Source of the DNA: Vibrio atlanticus
Lineage (GTDB): Bacteria > Pseudomonadota > Gammaproteobacteria > Enterobacterales > Vibrionaceae
Length of the DNA stretch: 64,000 nt
Assembly: GCF_024347315.1 (NCBI RefSeq)
Contig: NZ_AP025460.1
Span: forward strand, 2,852,001-2,916,000
Direction of reading: 5' to 3'
Part shown: positions 48,201 to 56,197 of the stretch, piece by piece
Numbering within the stretch: the stretch's first letter is position 1
How the letters are laid out: each line of letters starts with the position of its first letter
Notes under the pieces: generated by a model
Told to the model about the DNA's origin: nothing
Database searches by the model: none
The model's input: only the letters and a program-made list of their open reading frames with translations
Program-made: the position numbers and the translations under genes

Positions 48201-49484
48201 ATGTTGTTAACAGAGAATCAGCCGGCATCACGAATGCCCGCTTCACTCCTTATTATGGGGAGTACACAGATCGTAAAAGGTCATTGGATAAAAGGCGGTG
48301 TATTTTTAGCCATGCAGCTAATCACATTGTTGATTCTCCCGGAGCTGTTGGCCTCGCTAAAAGGCTTAGTCACTTTAGGAGATGTCGCTCAAGTTCGTGA
48401 AGGCTTTAAAATATTACAGGGCGATAACTCGGTCTTTATGTTGGTCGAAGGGGTCATAGCCCTACTCTACAGCTTCTTATTCATCTGTCTGTACATCGCT
48501 AATGTCCAAGATGCAAAAGTCAGCCTTAAGTCACGACTGAACCTTCGAGAACAATTTAAAGACATTTACGACCAAAAGTTCGCGTTCATCATGCTATCGC
48601 CAGCTTTTTTTGCCAGTATCGCATTCATTATTTTACCAATCATAATTACGGTACTCGTCTCTTTCACTAACTATTCGGCACCTCATCATATCCCACCAAG
48701 AAACCTTGTAGATTGGGTGGGGTTTAAAAACTTTGTTTCACTATTTGAACTGAAAATATGGTCGAGCACTTTCTTCGGTGTCGCTTCTTGGACGGTTCTG
48801 TGGGCATTTTTTGCCACCATATGTACTTGTGGGTTTGGTTTTTTACTGGCGCTTGCGCTACAAAATAGAAACATTAAAGCAAAAAAAGCATGGCGCTTTA
48901 TCTTTATTCTCCCTTATGCCATTCCGGCTTTCGTGACCTTATTGATGTTCCGCTTACTACTAAATGGTATTGGACCAGTCAACGCAACGTTAAACTCGTG
49001 GGGCTTTGATTCGATTGCCTTCTTATCAGACCCTTTCACCGCAAAAATTACCGTTATCGCGGTGAGTGTTTGGGTTGGCGCACCTTACTTTATGCTGCTT
49101 ATTGCAGGAGCACTGACTAACATTTCAAGCGAACTTTATGAAGCCAGTGAAGTCGATGGTGCAAGCAAGTTCCAGCAATTTAAAGAAATCACCCTGCCTA
49201 TGGTGTTGCACCAAGTGGCTCCATCGTTGGTCATGACCTTTGCCCATAACTTCAATAACTTTGGGGCGATTTACCTGTTAACCGAAGGGGGGCCTATCAA
49301 CCCTGAATATCGATTTGCAGGGCACACCGACATTCTGATCACTTGGATTTACAAGCTCACGCTCGACTTCCAGCAGTATCAAATCGCTTCGGTTATCTCA
49401 ATCATTATCTTCTTGTTCTTGTCTGGTATTGCGATATGGCAATTCAGCCGCATGAAGTCATTCAAAGACGATGTAGGTATGTAA
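48201..49484 (+). CDS. MalF-like sugar ABC transporter permease
   Basis: 427 residues with about eight membrane segments. The N-terminal 130 residues (STQIVKGHWIKGGVFLAM) resemble the leader of Firmicutes MdxF/GanP-type permeases more than E. coli MalF, whose large periplasmic loop is missing. The MalF-type permease core follows. The EAA loop EASEVDGASKFQQFKEITLP contacts the ATPase. The C-terminal segment has NNFGAIYLLTEGGPINPE, typical of maltodextrin permeases. It is followed by the MalG-like gene after one base. Confidence 0.93.
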   Translation: MLLTENQPASRMPASLLIMGSTQIVKGHWIKGGVFLAMQLITLLILPELLASLKGLVTLGDVAQVREGFKILQGDNSVFMLVEGVIALLYSFLFICLYIANVQDAKVSLKSRLNLREQFKDIYDQKFAFIMLSPAFFASIAFIILPIIITVLVSFTNYSAPHHIPPRNLVDWVGFKNFVSLFELKIWSSTFFGVASWTVLWAFFATICTCGFGFLLALALQNRNIKAKKAWRFIFILPYAIPAFVTLLMFRLLLNGIGPVNATLNSWGFDSIAFLSDPFTAKITVIAVSVWVGAPYFMLLIAGALTNISSELYEASEVDGASKFQQFKEITLPMVLHQVAPSLVMTFAHNFNNFGAIYLLTEGGPINPEYRFAGHTDILITWIYKLTLDFQQYQIASVISIIIFLFLSGIAIWQFSRMKSFKDDVGM

Positions 49485-49485
49485 C

Positions 49486-50355
49486 ATGGCTAATTTAAAT
49501 AGTACGGATAAGTTAATTAACATGGACAAATACATTGGCAAAGTAGGCACCCTAGTCGTGTACTTATTTCTCATTGCCAACGCATTATTAGTACTTGGCC
49601 CAGTGATTTGGACAGTGCTAGCTTCATTCAAAACAGGGAATAACTTATTCAGTTCTTCTTTCACAAGTATTGACTTTACGCTCGACCACTACCGCGCATT
49701 GTTCACGGACACACCCTATTTAGACTGGTATAAAAACACCTTTCTTCTCGCTACAGCGAATATGGTTATCTCACTGGTTGTCGTGACTATTTCAGCGTTT
49801 GTGTTCTCTCGCTACCGCTTCAATGGTAAGCGCAACATTATGATGAGCATTCTTGTATTGCAGATGTTCCCGGCCTTTCTTTCGATGACGGCTATCTACA
49901 TTTTGCTATCAAAAATGGGATTGATTGATACCTATGCTGGCTTGTTATTTGTGTATGTAACGGGCTCATTACCATTCATGATTTGGTTGGTGAAAGGTTA
50001 TTTCGATGCCATTCCCACTTCATTAGATGAAGCCGCAAAAATTGATGGTGCAGGCCACATGACGATTTTCCTCGAGATCATTCTCCCTCTCGCGAAGCCT
50101 ATCTTAGTGTTTGTTGGTTTAGTGTCTTTCACCGCACCTTGGATGGACTTCATTTTACCTACGCTGATCTTACGCAGCGAAGAAAAAATGACGCTAGCCA
50201 TCGGTATTTTCAGTTGGATTTCATCTAACTCAGCGGAGAATTTCACGCTGTTTGCCGCGGGTTCATTATTGGTTGCAGTGCCCATCACTTTGCTATTTGT
50301 TGCGACTCAGAAACACATTACTACCGGCCTCGTCAGCGGTGCAGTTAAAGAATAA
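49486..50355 (+). CDS. MalG-like sugar ABC transporter permease
   Basis: 289 residues and six membrane segments. The EAA loop DEAAKIDGAGHMTIFLEIIL is conserved. VLGPVIWTVLASFK and FPAFLSMTAIYILLSKMGL are typical of the MalG/GanQ branch. It starts one base after the MalF-like gene, indicating tight coupling, and is nine bases before the cyclomaltodextrinase gene. Together with the MalF-like protein and the ATPase it would form the inner-membrane importer. Confidence 0.94.
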   Translation: MANLNSTDKLINMDKYIGKVGTLVVYLFLIANALLVLGPVIWTVLASFKTGNNLFSSSFTSIDFTLDHYRALFTDTPYLDWYKNTFLLATANMVISLVVVTISAFVFSRYRFNGKRNIMMSILVLQMFPAFLSMTAIYILLSKMGLIDTYAGLLFVYVTGSLPFMIWLVKGYFDAIPTSLDEAAKIDGAGHMTIFLEIILPLAKPILVFVGLVSFTAPWMDFILPTLILRSEEKMTLAIGIFSWISSNSAENFTLFAAGSLLVAVPITLLFVATQKHITTGLVSGAVKE

Positions 50356-50364
50356 TAATTAGGG

Positions 50365-52203
50365 ATGATTTCCGCTATGGCTATTACAGATTCACTTACA
50401 ACAAGCTTCATTACGCGCAGCTCGCTGACTCACTCAGCAAAAAGCGCAGACAGCTATGCTTATAACAATGAAACACTTCACCTTCGACTACGAAGCGCAA
50501 AAGGCGAACTAGACAAGGTTTCACTTTGGATAGGCGACCCGTACCACTGGGCAGAAGGTGGCCTAGATGGTGGCAACCTAGGTGGCAGTGATGCACACGG
50601 TTGGGTGGGTGGCAATGAAGTGACCATGATTCATGAAGGGGAAACCGAGTACCACGACCACTGGTTTGCCGAGTTTACTCCACCGAAACGTCGTAGCCGC
50701 TATGGTTTTATTTTGTACGGAAAAGGTGGCGAAAAGATTCTATTTGGAGAAAAACGCTGCGCCGACATTTCAACGCCTGAAAGTGCAGAAATCGAGCTGA
50801 GCAACTTAAGTAATTTTTTCTGTTTTCCTTACATAAACCCACGTGACGTACTAAAAACACCTTCGTGGATAAAAGACACCATTTGGTATCAAATATTCCC
50901 AGAACGCTTTGCAAATGGACGCCCGGAAATATCACCGACTAATGTGCAGCCTTGGGGTACCAGACCTGTATCCGACAACTTTATGGGGGGCGATTTATGG
51001 GGTGTGATCGATAAGCTCGATTACCTGCAAGATCTTGGCGTGAATGGTTTGTACTTGTGCCCTATTTTCACGGCCAACGCCAACCATAAATACGACACTG
51101 TCGACTACTACAACGTAGACCCGCACTTCGGCGGCAATGAAGCCTTTAAAGCACTCGTCGATGAAGCCCATAAACGCGGCATGAAAATTATGCTCGACGC
51201 GGTGTTCAACCACATTGGATCTCAATCACCACTATGGCTAGACGTTGTGAATAACGGGGCAAAGTCCAAATACGCCGACTGGTTTTGGATCAATCAGTTC
51301 CCTGTATACCCAGCCACACCAAAAGAAGAATGGGATTTCTGGAACTTAAACTACGAAACTTTCGCCAACGTCGTCGAAATGCCGAAGCTGAATACTGAAA
51401 ATGAAGAGTGCCGCGCATACTTATTAGACGTGGCGCGCCACTGGGTAGAAGAGTTCAACATTGATGGATGGCGTTTAGACGTAGCCAACGAAGTGGACCA
51501 CGCGTTTTGGCGTGACTTCCGTAAAGTCGTAAAAGATGCCAACCCAGACTGCTACATTCTTGGTGAGATTTGGCACGAAGGTATGCCTTGGCTACGCGGC
51601 GACCAATACGATTCGTTGATGAATTATCCGCTGACACAAGCCATTACCGACTACTTTGGTCTTGGCGACGTTGATAAAGAGAGCTTTGTAAATGCAGTGA
51701 ACGCGTCGTACATGGCATACCCACGCAACGTAAACGAAGCGATGTTTAACTTATTAGATAGCCATGACACCACTCGCATTATCTCTTTATGCCAGGGTGA
51801 CAAACGTAAAGCTAAATTAGCTTATTTATTTATGTTCACTCAAGTCGGTGCTCCATGCATTTATTATGGTGGCGAAATTGGTATGGATGGCGGCCGCGGC
51901 ATGGGCAGCGAAGACAACCGAAAATGCATGATATGGGAAGAATCAGAGCAAGACTTAGAATTCAAAAACTTCATTCAAGAAATGATCGCTTTGCGTAAAG
52001 CCAATCCCGATTTTAATCAGCCTTGCATTGACTGGTTAAACGTGGAGGATGAAAAAGGGACGGCAGACAAAGAGTGTATCGCTTACCTCCGTGGCAATTT
52101 AATGTTTGTTCTAAACAACAGCGATAAAGATAAACAGATCATGCTCGATGGAAAATCACTGACCATTAGCGCTTATGGCTACGTGATTGAGCAAGCGAAC
52201 TAA
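50365..52203 (+). CDS. Cytoplasmic cyclomaltodextrinase / neopullulanase-type GH13 enzyme
   Basis: 612 residues, no signal peptide. An N-terminal CBM34-like domain (about 1-140, LHLRLRSAKGELDKVSLWIGD) is followed by the linker WIKDTIWYQIFPERFANG. The GH13 barrel has DAVFNHIG (Asp278), WRLDVANEV (nucleophile Asp372), GEIWHE (acid Glu401) and DSHDTTR (Asp468). This GH13_20 layout is shared by cyclomaltodextrinase, maltogenic amylase and neopullulanase; MQ-type start alternatives at codon 5 exist. It would open and degrade imported cyclodextrins or maltodextrins to maltose and glucose. The MalG-like gene ends nine bases before it. Confidence 0.93.
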   Translation: MISAMAITDSLTTSFITRSSLTHSAKSADSYAYNNETLHLRLRSAKGELDKVSLWIGDPYHWAEGGLDGGNLGGSDAHGWVGGNEVTMIHEGETEYHDHWFAEFTPPKRRSRYGFILYGKGGEKILFGEKRCADISTPESAEIELSNLSNFFCFPYINPRDVLKTPSWIKDTIWYQIFPERFANGRPEISPTNVQPWGTRPVSDNFMGGDLWGVIDKLDYLQDLGVNGLYLCPIFTANANHKYDTVDYYNVDPHFGGNEAFKALVDEAHKRGMKIMLDAVFNHIGSQSPLWLDVVNNGAKSKYADWFWINQFPVYPATPKEEWDFWNLNYETFANVVEMPKLNTENEECRAYLLDVARHWVEEFNIDGWRLDVANEVDHAFWRDFRKVVKDANPDCYILGEIWHEGMPWLRGDQYDSLMNYPLTQAITDYFGLGDVDKESFVNAVNASYMAYPRNVNEAMFNLLDSHDTTRIISLCQGDKRKAKLAYLFMFTQVGAPCIYYGGEIGMDGGRGMGSEDNRKCMIWEESEQDLEFKNFIQEMIALRKANPDFNQPCIDWLNVEDEKGTADKECIAYLRGNLMFVLNNSDKDKQIMLDGKSLTISAYGYVIEQAN

Positions 52204-52228
52204 ATCCAAGTGTGTCATTAATCAAATC

Positions 52229-53248
52229 ATGCTCATTAAAGCAGAACCAAATATAGTGATGGGAATCGCGATTGATTCCCACTCTATTTACTCGGTCGCC
52301 AGCACCTCTAACGGACAAGAGGTGTATAGAATGGTGCAGCGCACTCCTGGCGACCTTGCCCACTTGACTCAACATTTGATAAGCCGAATATCAAGCGTCA
52401 GCTACCGCTATGGACGTATCGCCGCGATAGGCATAAGTGTATCTGAGTTTTTTTTATCTCATCGCCAATCCGTACATGAAGTTGCAAAATCAAGTCCTAC
52501 TCACTCGACAGAAATCACCCAATTAACACGAAACCTGAATCAGCATTTCAAGGTCGACTGCTCGCTTGTGATGCATTCACACAGTGCGGCCATTGCGTGC
52601 GACGCTATTAGTAACGCCATGAAAAGCGCTGACTCAATTGAACAACCACTCTCGGCAGGTTCAAGTCTAAATAAGAGGGCTAGAGATTTATACAAAGAGG
52701 CCATACTCAGCGTATTTTTGGGCGATGGTTGTGGCATAAGTTTTTATCAAAATAACGAGCAAGTGCACCACCCATTAAGCTCACATTGGGCACATTCAAG
52801 GTTGCCTAATTTTCAATGGCTCGTTGATGGCTTAACTCCTGTATGTCGCTGTGGAAATGAGGCGTGCATTGAACAGTTTTTATCCGCACCAAGTATTGAG
52901 CGGCAATATCATCAAGTCGTGCTAAAAGACCAAACTTTAGCGCAAATTTTTTCAGGCGTAGACCTAAGTGAACCGCATGCATCGCGCATATATCGTACTT
53001 ATATCGACCAATTGGCGCGCAGTTTAGTTAATCCCATTCAACAATTACTGCCTACACGACTCGTATTATCAGGCGAAGCAACGACCTATCCTACATTAAC
53101 GGCAGATTTAAAAGTCGCATTGTCTCGCTACATTCACGTTAATGAAATTCCAGTGATTATTCACCCAAAACAAGATGAATTCACCTTTGCTCGCGGAGCG
53201 TTTCTCATCGCTGAAAAAAATCACAACAATCATTTACGCTCGTCGTGA
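52229..53248 (+). CDS. ROK-family-like protein with degenerate kinase motifs
   Basis: 339 residues from the ATG at 52229; a TTG at 52187 (overlapping the previous gene) and an ATG at 52259 are alternatives, and none has a clear ribosome-binding site. The zinc motif CRCGNEACIEQFLSAPSI is that of ROK sugar kinases and repressors (CXCGXXGCXE, with Ala for one Gly). The nucleotide-binding DxGGT is reduced to IDSHSIYS, and the catalytic NDANA segment reads HSHSA, lacking the Asp. It therefore may not phosphorylate sugars and could act as a sensor. No helix-turn-helix is present. Confidence 0.78.
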   Translation: MLIKAEPNIVMGIAIDSHSIYSVASTSNGQEVYRMVQRTPGDLAHLTQHLISRISSVSYRYGRIAAIGISVSEFFLSHRQSVHEVAKSSPTHSTEITQLTRNLNQHFKVDCSLVMHSHSAAIACDAISNAMKSADSIEQPLSAGSSLNKRARDLYKEAILSVFLGDGCGISFYQNNEQVHHPLSSHWAHSRLPNFQWLVDGLTPVCRCGNEACIEQFLSAPSIERQYHQVVLKDQTLAQIFSGVDLSEPHASRIYRTYIDQLARSLVNPIQQLLPTRLVLSGEATTYPTLTADLKVALSRYIHVNEIPVIIHPKQDEFTFARGAFLIAEKNHNNHLRSS

Positions 53249-53278
53249 CAAGAATGGTAACCTTAGAAGGAGAAGATA

Positions 53279-54103
53279 TTGAATAGTTTCAGAGGACAAC
53301 CCGTGTCAGAGCTAGTCACCAAATTAATGGATTTTGGGTTTACCAAAACCGATGCGCTTGTTTATATTAATTTACTCAAAAATGGCCAATCCAGCGGATA
53401 TAAAATCGCGAAAGAGATCTCTATCTCCCGCTCTTCTGTTTACTCGTCTATCGATAACCTTTACGCCAATGGCTACATTTTCATGTCTGATGGCGACACT
53501 AAAGAGTACGAAGCTAAATCACCAGACTTGATTTTCAGCCAGATAGAAAAAAAGACCGTCACTAATATTAATTTCCTTAAATCAGAATTATCTAAGATGA
53601 TGCTGAAAGAGGAAAAAGAGTTCGTTTACAACGTATCGGGGTTCGACAACTTACTTCAAAAGGCCAAGGAAATCATTAATCAGGCAAATCTAGAAATTTA
53701 CCTGAATACCGATTTTAACCTTGAGTTGTTTGGCAAAGAATTATGCGATGCCGTGGAACGTGGAGTACGAGTGATTGGCTTTTCATTCAACAAAATGGCG
53801 AGCCCACATGAAAAAATAGAATTACATTCGCGTTCTGAAAATGAAGAAACCGAATACCCTTCACACCGCTTTATGTGTGTAGCCGATATGAAGCTCGCCC
53901 TCATGTTCTCACACCGTGAAGAAACCTTAGGTTTGTATGCCAATAATCGCTTAATTGTAAAAATGATAGCAGAGCATATTCACAGCGATATTTACCTAAC
54001 AGAATACGAGCGCCTGGCTCCTAATCAGCACCAACACGTCAGAGTAAATACGATTCACGAACAGCACAATGCTATGGTACTCGACGAGCTTAAGAAGCAC
54101 TAG
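53279..54103 (+). CDS. TrmB-family sugar-responsive transcriptional regulator
   Basis: 274 residues from a TTG start with a near-perfect AAGGAG six bases before it. The N-terminal winged helix-turn-helix (LMDFGFTKTDALVYINLL, GYKIAKEISISRSSVYSSID) is of the TrmB type. A central PLD-like domain follows (IYLNTDFNLELFGKEL, VERGVRVIGFSFNKM). Known TrmB proteins control maltose and trehalose uptake in archaea. Its position at the end of the sugar operon makes it the likely local regulator. It is shorter than archaeal TrmB and lacks a clear C-terminal sugar-binding extension. Confidence 0.88.
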   Translation: MNSFRGQPVSELVTKLMDFGFTKTDALVYINLLKNGQSSGYKIAKEISISRSSVYSSIDNLYANGYIFMSDGDTKEYEAKSPDLIFSQIEKKTVTNINFLKSELSKMMLKEEKEFVYNVSGFDNLLQKAKEIINQANLEIYLNTDFNLELFGKELCDAVERGVRVIGFSFNKMASPHEKIELHSRSENEETEYPSHRFMCVADMKLALMFSHREETLGLYANNRLIVKMIAEHIHSDIYLTEYERLAPNQHQHVRVNTIHEQHNAMVLDELKKH

Positions 54104-54319
54104 TTCAGCAGATCGAATTCAATAATAAGATACGAACAAAGGTCTAGTAATAGGCCTTTAGGGGCAAGAACTTTTGACGGTAATCGATTTAACCCAAAGG
54201 GTTTCTTTGATTATTTGATAAAGAATAGACCTATGAGTGCATGACTGTAAGTAATCTAGAGCAACCACCGTCACTTTCCTCTAAACATTCAAATACCTTA
54301 CATTTTTACGACTGAAACA

Positions 54320-54348
54320 ATAAAGCCTCGAAAATTCGAGGCTTTAAA
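54320..54348. terminator. Bidirectional terminator between the TrmB-like gene and recA
   Basis: Eleven-base-pair stem AAAGCCTCGAA / TTCGAGGCTTT (54322-54332 with 54335-54345), flanked by A and T. It serves the convergent TrmB-like (+) and recA (-) genes. The rest of 54104-54398 shows nothing else I can name. Confidence 0.88.
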
Positions 54349-54398
54349 ATCTTTCAAAGTCATGCATTCTTATGAAGATGACTTAACAAAACGTTAGC

Positions 54399-55439
54399 TT
54401 ATAGCTCTTCGTTTTCTTCTTCCTTCTCTGCACCTTTCTCTTCAAGCACAGCAGGAGTTAGCAGTAACTCACGAAGTTTAGTATCAATTTCTAGAGCAAC
54501 TTCTGGGTTTTCACGCAGGTATTTACCAGCGTTAGCTTTACCTTGGCCGATCTTGTCGCCTTTGTAGCTGTACCAAGCGCCTGCTTTTTCTACTAGCTTA
54601 TTCTTAACACCTAAGTCGATAAGCTCACCTTCGCGGTTGAAGCCCTTGCCGTAAAGGATTTGAGTTTCAGCTTGTTTGAATGGTGCAGCAATCTTGTTCT
54701 TAACAACCTTGATACGAGTTTCGTTACCAACAACTTCATCACCATCTTTAATCGCGCCAGTACGGCGAATATCAAGACGAACAGATGCGTAGAACTTAAG
54801 TGCGTTACCACCTGTTGTTGTTTCAGGGTTACCAAACATCACACCAATTTTCATACGAATTTGGTTAATGAAGATAGCCATACAGTTAGACTGCTTAAGG
54901 TTACCTGTTAGCTTACGCATTGCTTGAGAAAGCATACGTGCTTGAAGACCCATGTGGCTATCGCCCATTTCGCCTTCGATTTCTGCTTTAGGTGTTAGTG
55001 CTGCTACTGAGTCAATAACAAGAACATCGATAGCACCTGAACGAGCCAGTGCATCACAGATTTCAAGCGCTTGTTCGCCTGTATCTGGTTGAGACACAAG
55101 CAAAGCGTCGATATCAACACCCAACTTTTGAGCGTAGATAGGGTCTAGTGCGTGCTCGGCATCGACGAATGCACACGTTTTGCCCACTTTCTGTGCTGCA
55201 GCAATAAGCTCAAGCGTTAACGTTGTTTTACCTGATGATTCTGGACCGTAAACTTCTACGATACGTCCCATCGGTAGGCCACCAGCACCTAGTGCGATAT
55301 CTAGAGATAGAGAACCTGTAGAAATAGTTTCTACGTCCATTGTGCGGTTATCACCAAGACGCATGATTGAACCTTTACCAAATTGCTTTTCAATCTGACC
55401 AAGGGCTGCGGCTAACGCTTTTTGTTTATTCTCGTCCAT
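54399..55439 (-). CDS. recA: DNA recombinase RecA
   Basis: 346 residues from the ATG at 55439 ([20 protein letters not shown]), with GGAG six bases before it; an upstream GTG is not supported. It promotes homologous pairing and strand exchange and activates LexA self-cleavage. Walker A is GPESSGKTT, Walker B is [10 protein letters not shown], and the L1/L2 loop region holds [18 protein letters not shown] and [20 protein letters not shown], in part. The Glu-rich tail is typical. It is separated from alaS by the 14-kb glucan block. recX is not adjacent. Confidence 0.98.
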   Translation of the reverse strand: MDENKQKALAAALGQIEKQFGKGSIMRLGDNRTMDVETISTGSLSLDIALGAGGLPMGRIVEVYGPESSGKTTLTLELIAAAQKVGKTCAFVDAEHALDPIYAQKLGVDIDALLVSQPDTGEQALEICDALARSGAIDVLVIDSVAALTPKAEIEGEMGDSHMGLQARMLSQAMRKLTGNLKQSNCMAIFINQIRMKIGVMFGNPETTTGGNALKFYASVRLDIRRTGAIKDGDEVVGNETRIKVVKNKIAAPFKQAETQILYGKGFNREGELIDLGVKNKLVEKAGAWYSYKGDKIGQGKANAGKYLRENPEVALEIDTKLRELLLTPAVLEEKGAEKEEENEEL

Positions 55440-55525
55440 TACTATCTCCACATAATCGGTTGTCTTAACAAGCGATCTAGAATCTATTTCTAACCCACAT
55501 AGGGGTGACTAATTGGCTTTTATTA

Positions 55526-55545
55526 TACTGTTGATTCATACAGTG
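55526..55545 (-). promoter_or_regulatory. LexA (SOS) box of recA
   Basis: CTGT-N8-ACAG at 55528-55543 (TACTGTTGATTCATACAGTG with flanks), close to the E. coli recA operator. It lies about 90-105 bases upstream of the recA ATG. Confidence 0.9.
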
Positions 55546-55578
55546 TCTATACCTGTATGAAAATAATTTGTACAAATG

Positions 55579-56076
55579 TTACTTACCTTCCATTGATAGG
55601 TAATCATAAATAACTTGTAGGGCATGGTGCGTGGCTTGTTGGCGTACTTGTGATCTGTCGCCTGTAAATACATGCGTTTCTACTTTATCCCAACCGTTTA
55701 GTGCTTTCCAAGCGAAACATACCGTTCCAACAGGCTTATCTTCGGTCGCGCCACCTGGGCCAGCAATACCACTGATCGATACAGAGATAGTCCCATTTGA
55801 ATGTTGCAATGCCCCGCTCGCCATTTCTATTACGACAGGCTCACTCACCGCACCGAACTCAACTAAGGTTTTAAGCTGTACGCCGATCATCTCTTGCTTC
55901 GCTTCATTGCTATAAGTAACAAATGCACGATCAAACCAACCAGAGCTCCCTGCGATATCCGTCACCGCGCTAGCAACCCCACCGCCAGTACAAGATTCAG
56001 CCGTCACTAAAACGTGTTTATGTTTAGCGAGTAAGTATCCAAGCTGTTCACTAAGATCTTGAGTCATCTGCATCAT
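55579..56076 (-). CDS. pncC: Nicotinamide-nucleotide amidase (CinA C-terminal family)
   Basis: 165 residues from the ATG at 56076, preceded by AAGGGA at good spacing and equal in length to the E. coli protein; the reading frame extends further upstream but would overlap the mutS promoter. It deamidates NMN to nicotinate mononucleotide. [35 protein letters not shown] and [20 protein letters not shown] are family motifs. It is divergent from mutS and upstream of recA, the conserved order in gammaproteobacteria. Confidence 0.94.
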   Translation of the reverse strand: MMQMTQDLSEQLGYLLAKHKHVLVTAESCTGGGVASAVTDIAGSSGWFDRAFVTYSNEAKQEMIGVQLKTLVEFGAVSEPVVIEMASGALQHSNGTISVSISGIAGPGGATEDKPVGTVCFAWKALNGWDKVETHVFTGDRSQVRQQATHHALQVIYDYLSMEGK

Positions 56077-56197
56077 CAACTTCCCTTTATCTACTGTCAT
56101 ATCATTCGGATTCGCATCTTTTCGCATGTGTCGCTTTTCGCACGAAACGCTTTCACGTATCCTAAGCCGCAATAGAAATAAACGAAAGAAGTTAACT

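Noticed and set aside
40076..54103. Prophage or integrative element as the source of the glucan block
   Set aside because: No integrase, transposase, phage gene or flanking direct repeat was seen at either edge.
33603..54348. Similar terminators AAAGCCTCG...CGAGGCTTT at 33607-33630 and 54322-54345 as ends of a large inserted element
   Set aside because: The similarity covers only the stem of common terminators, with different loops and flanks, and core genes lie between them.
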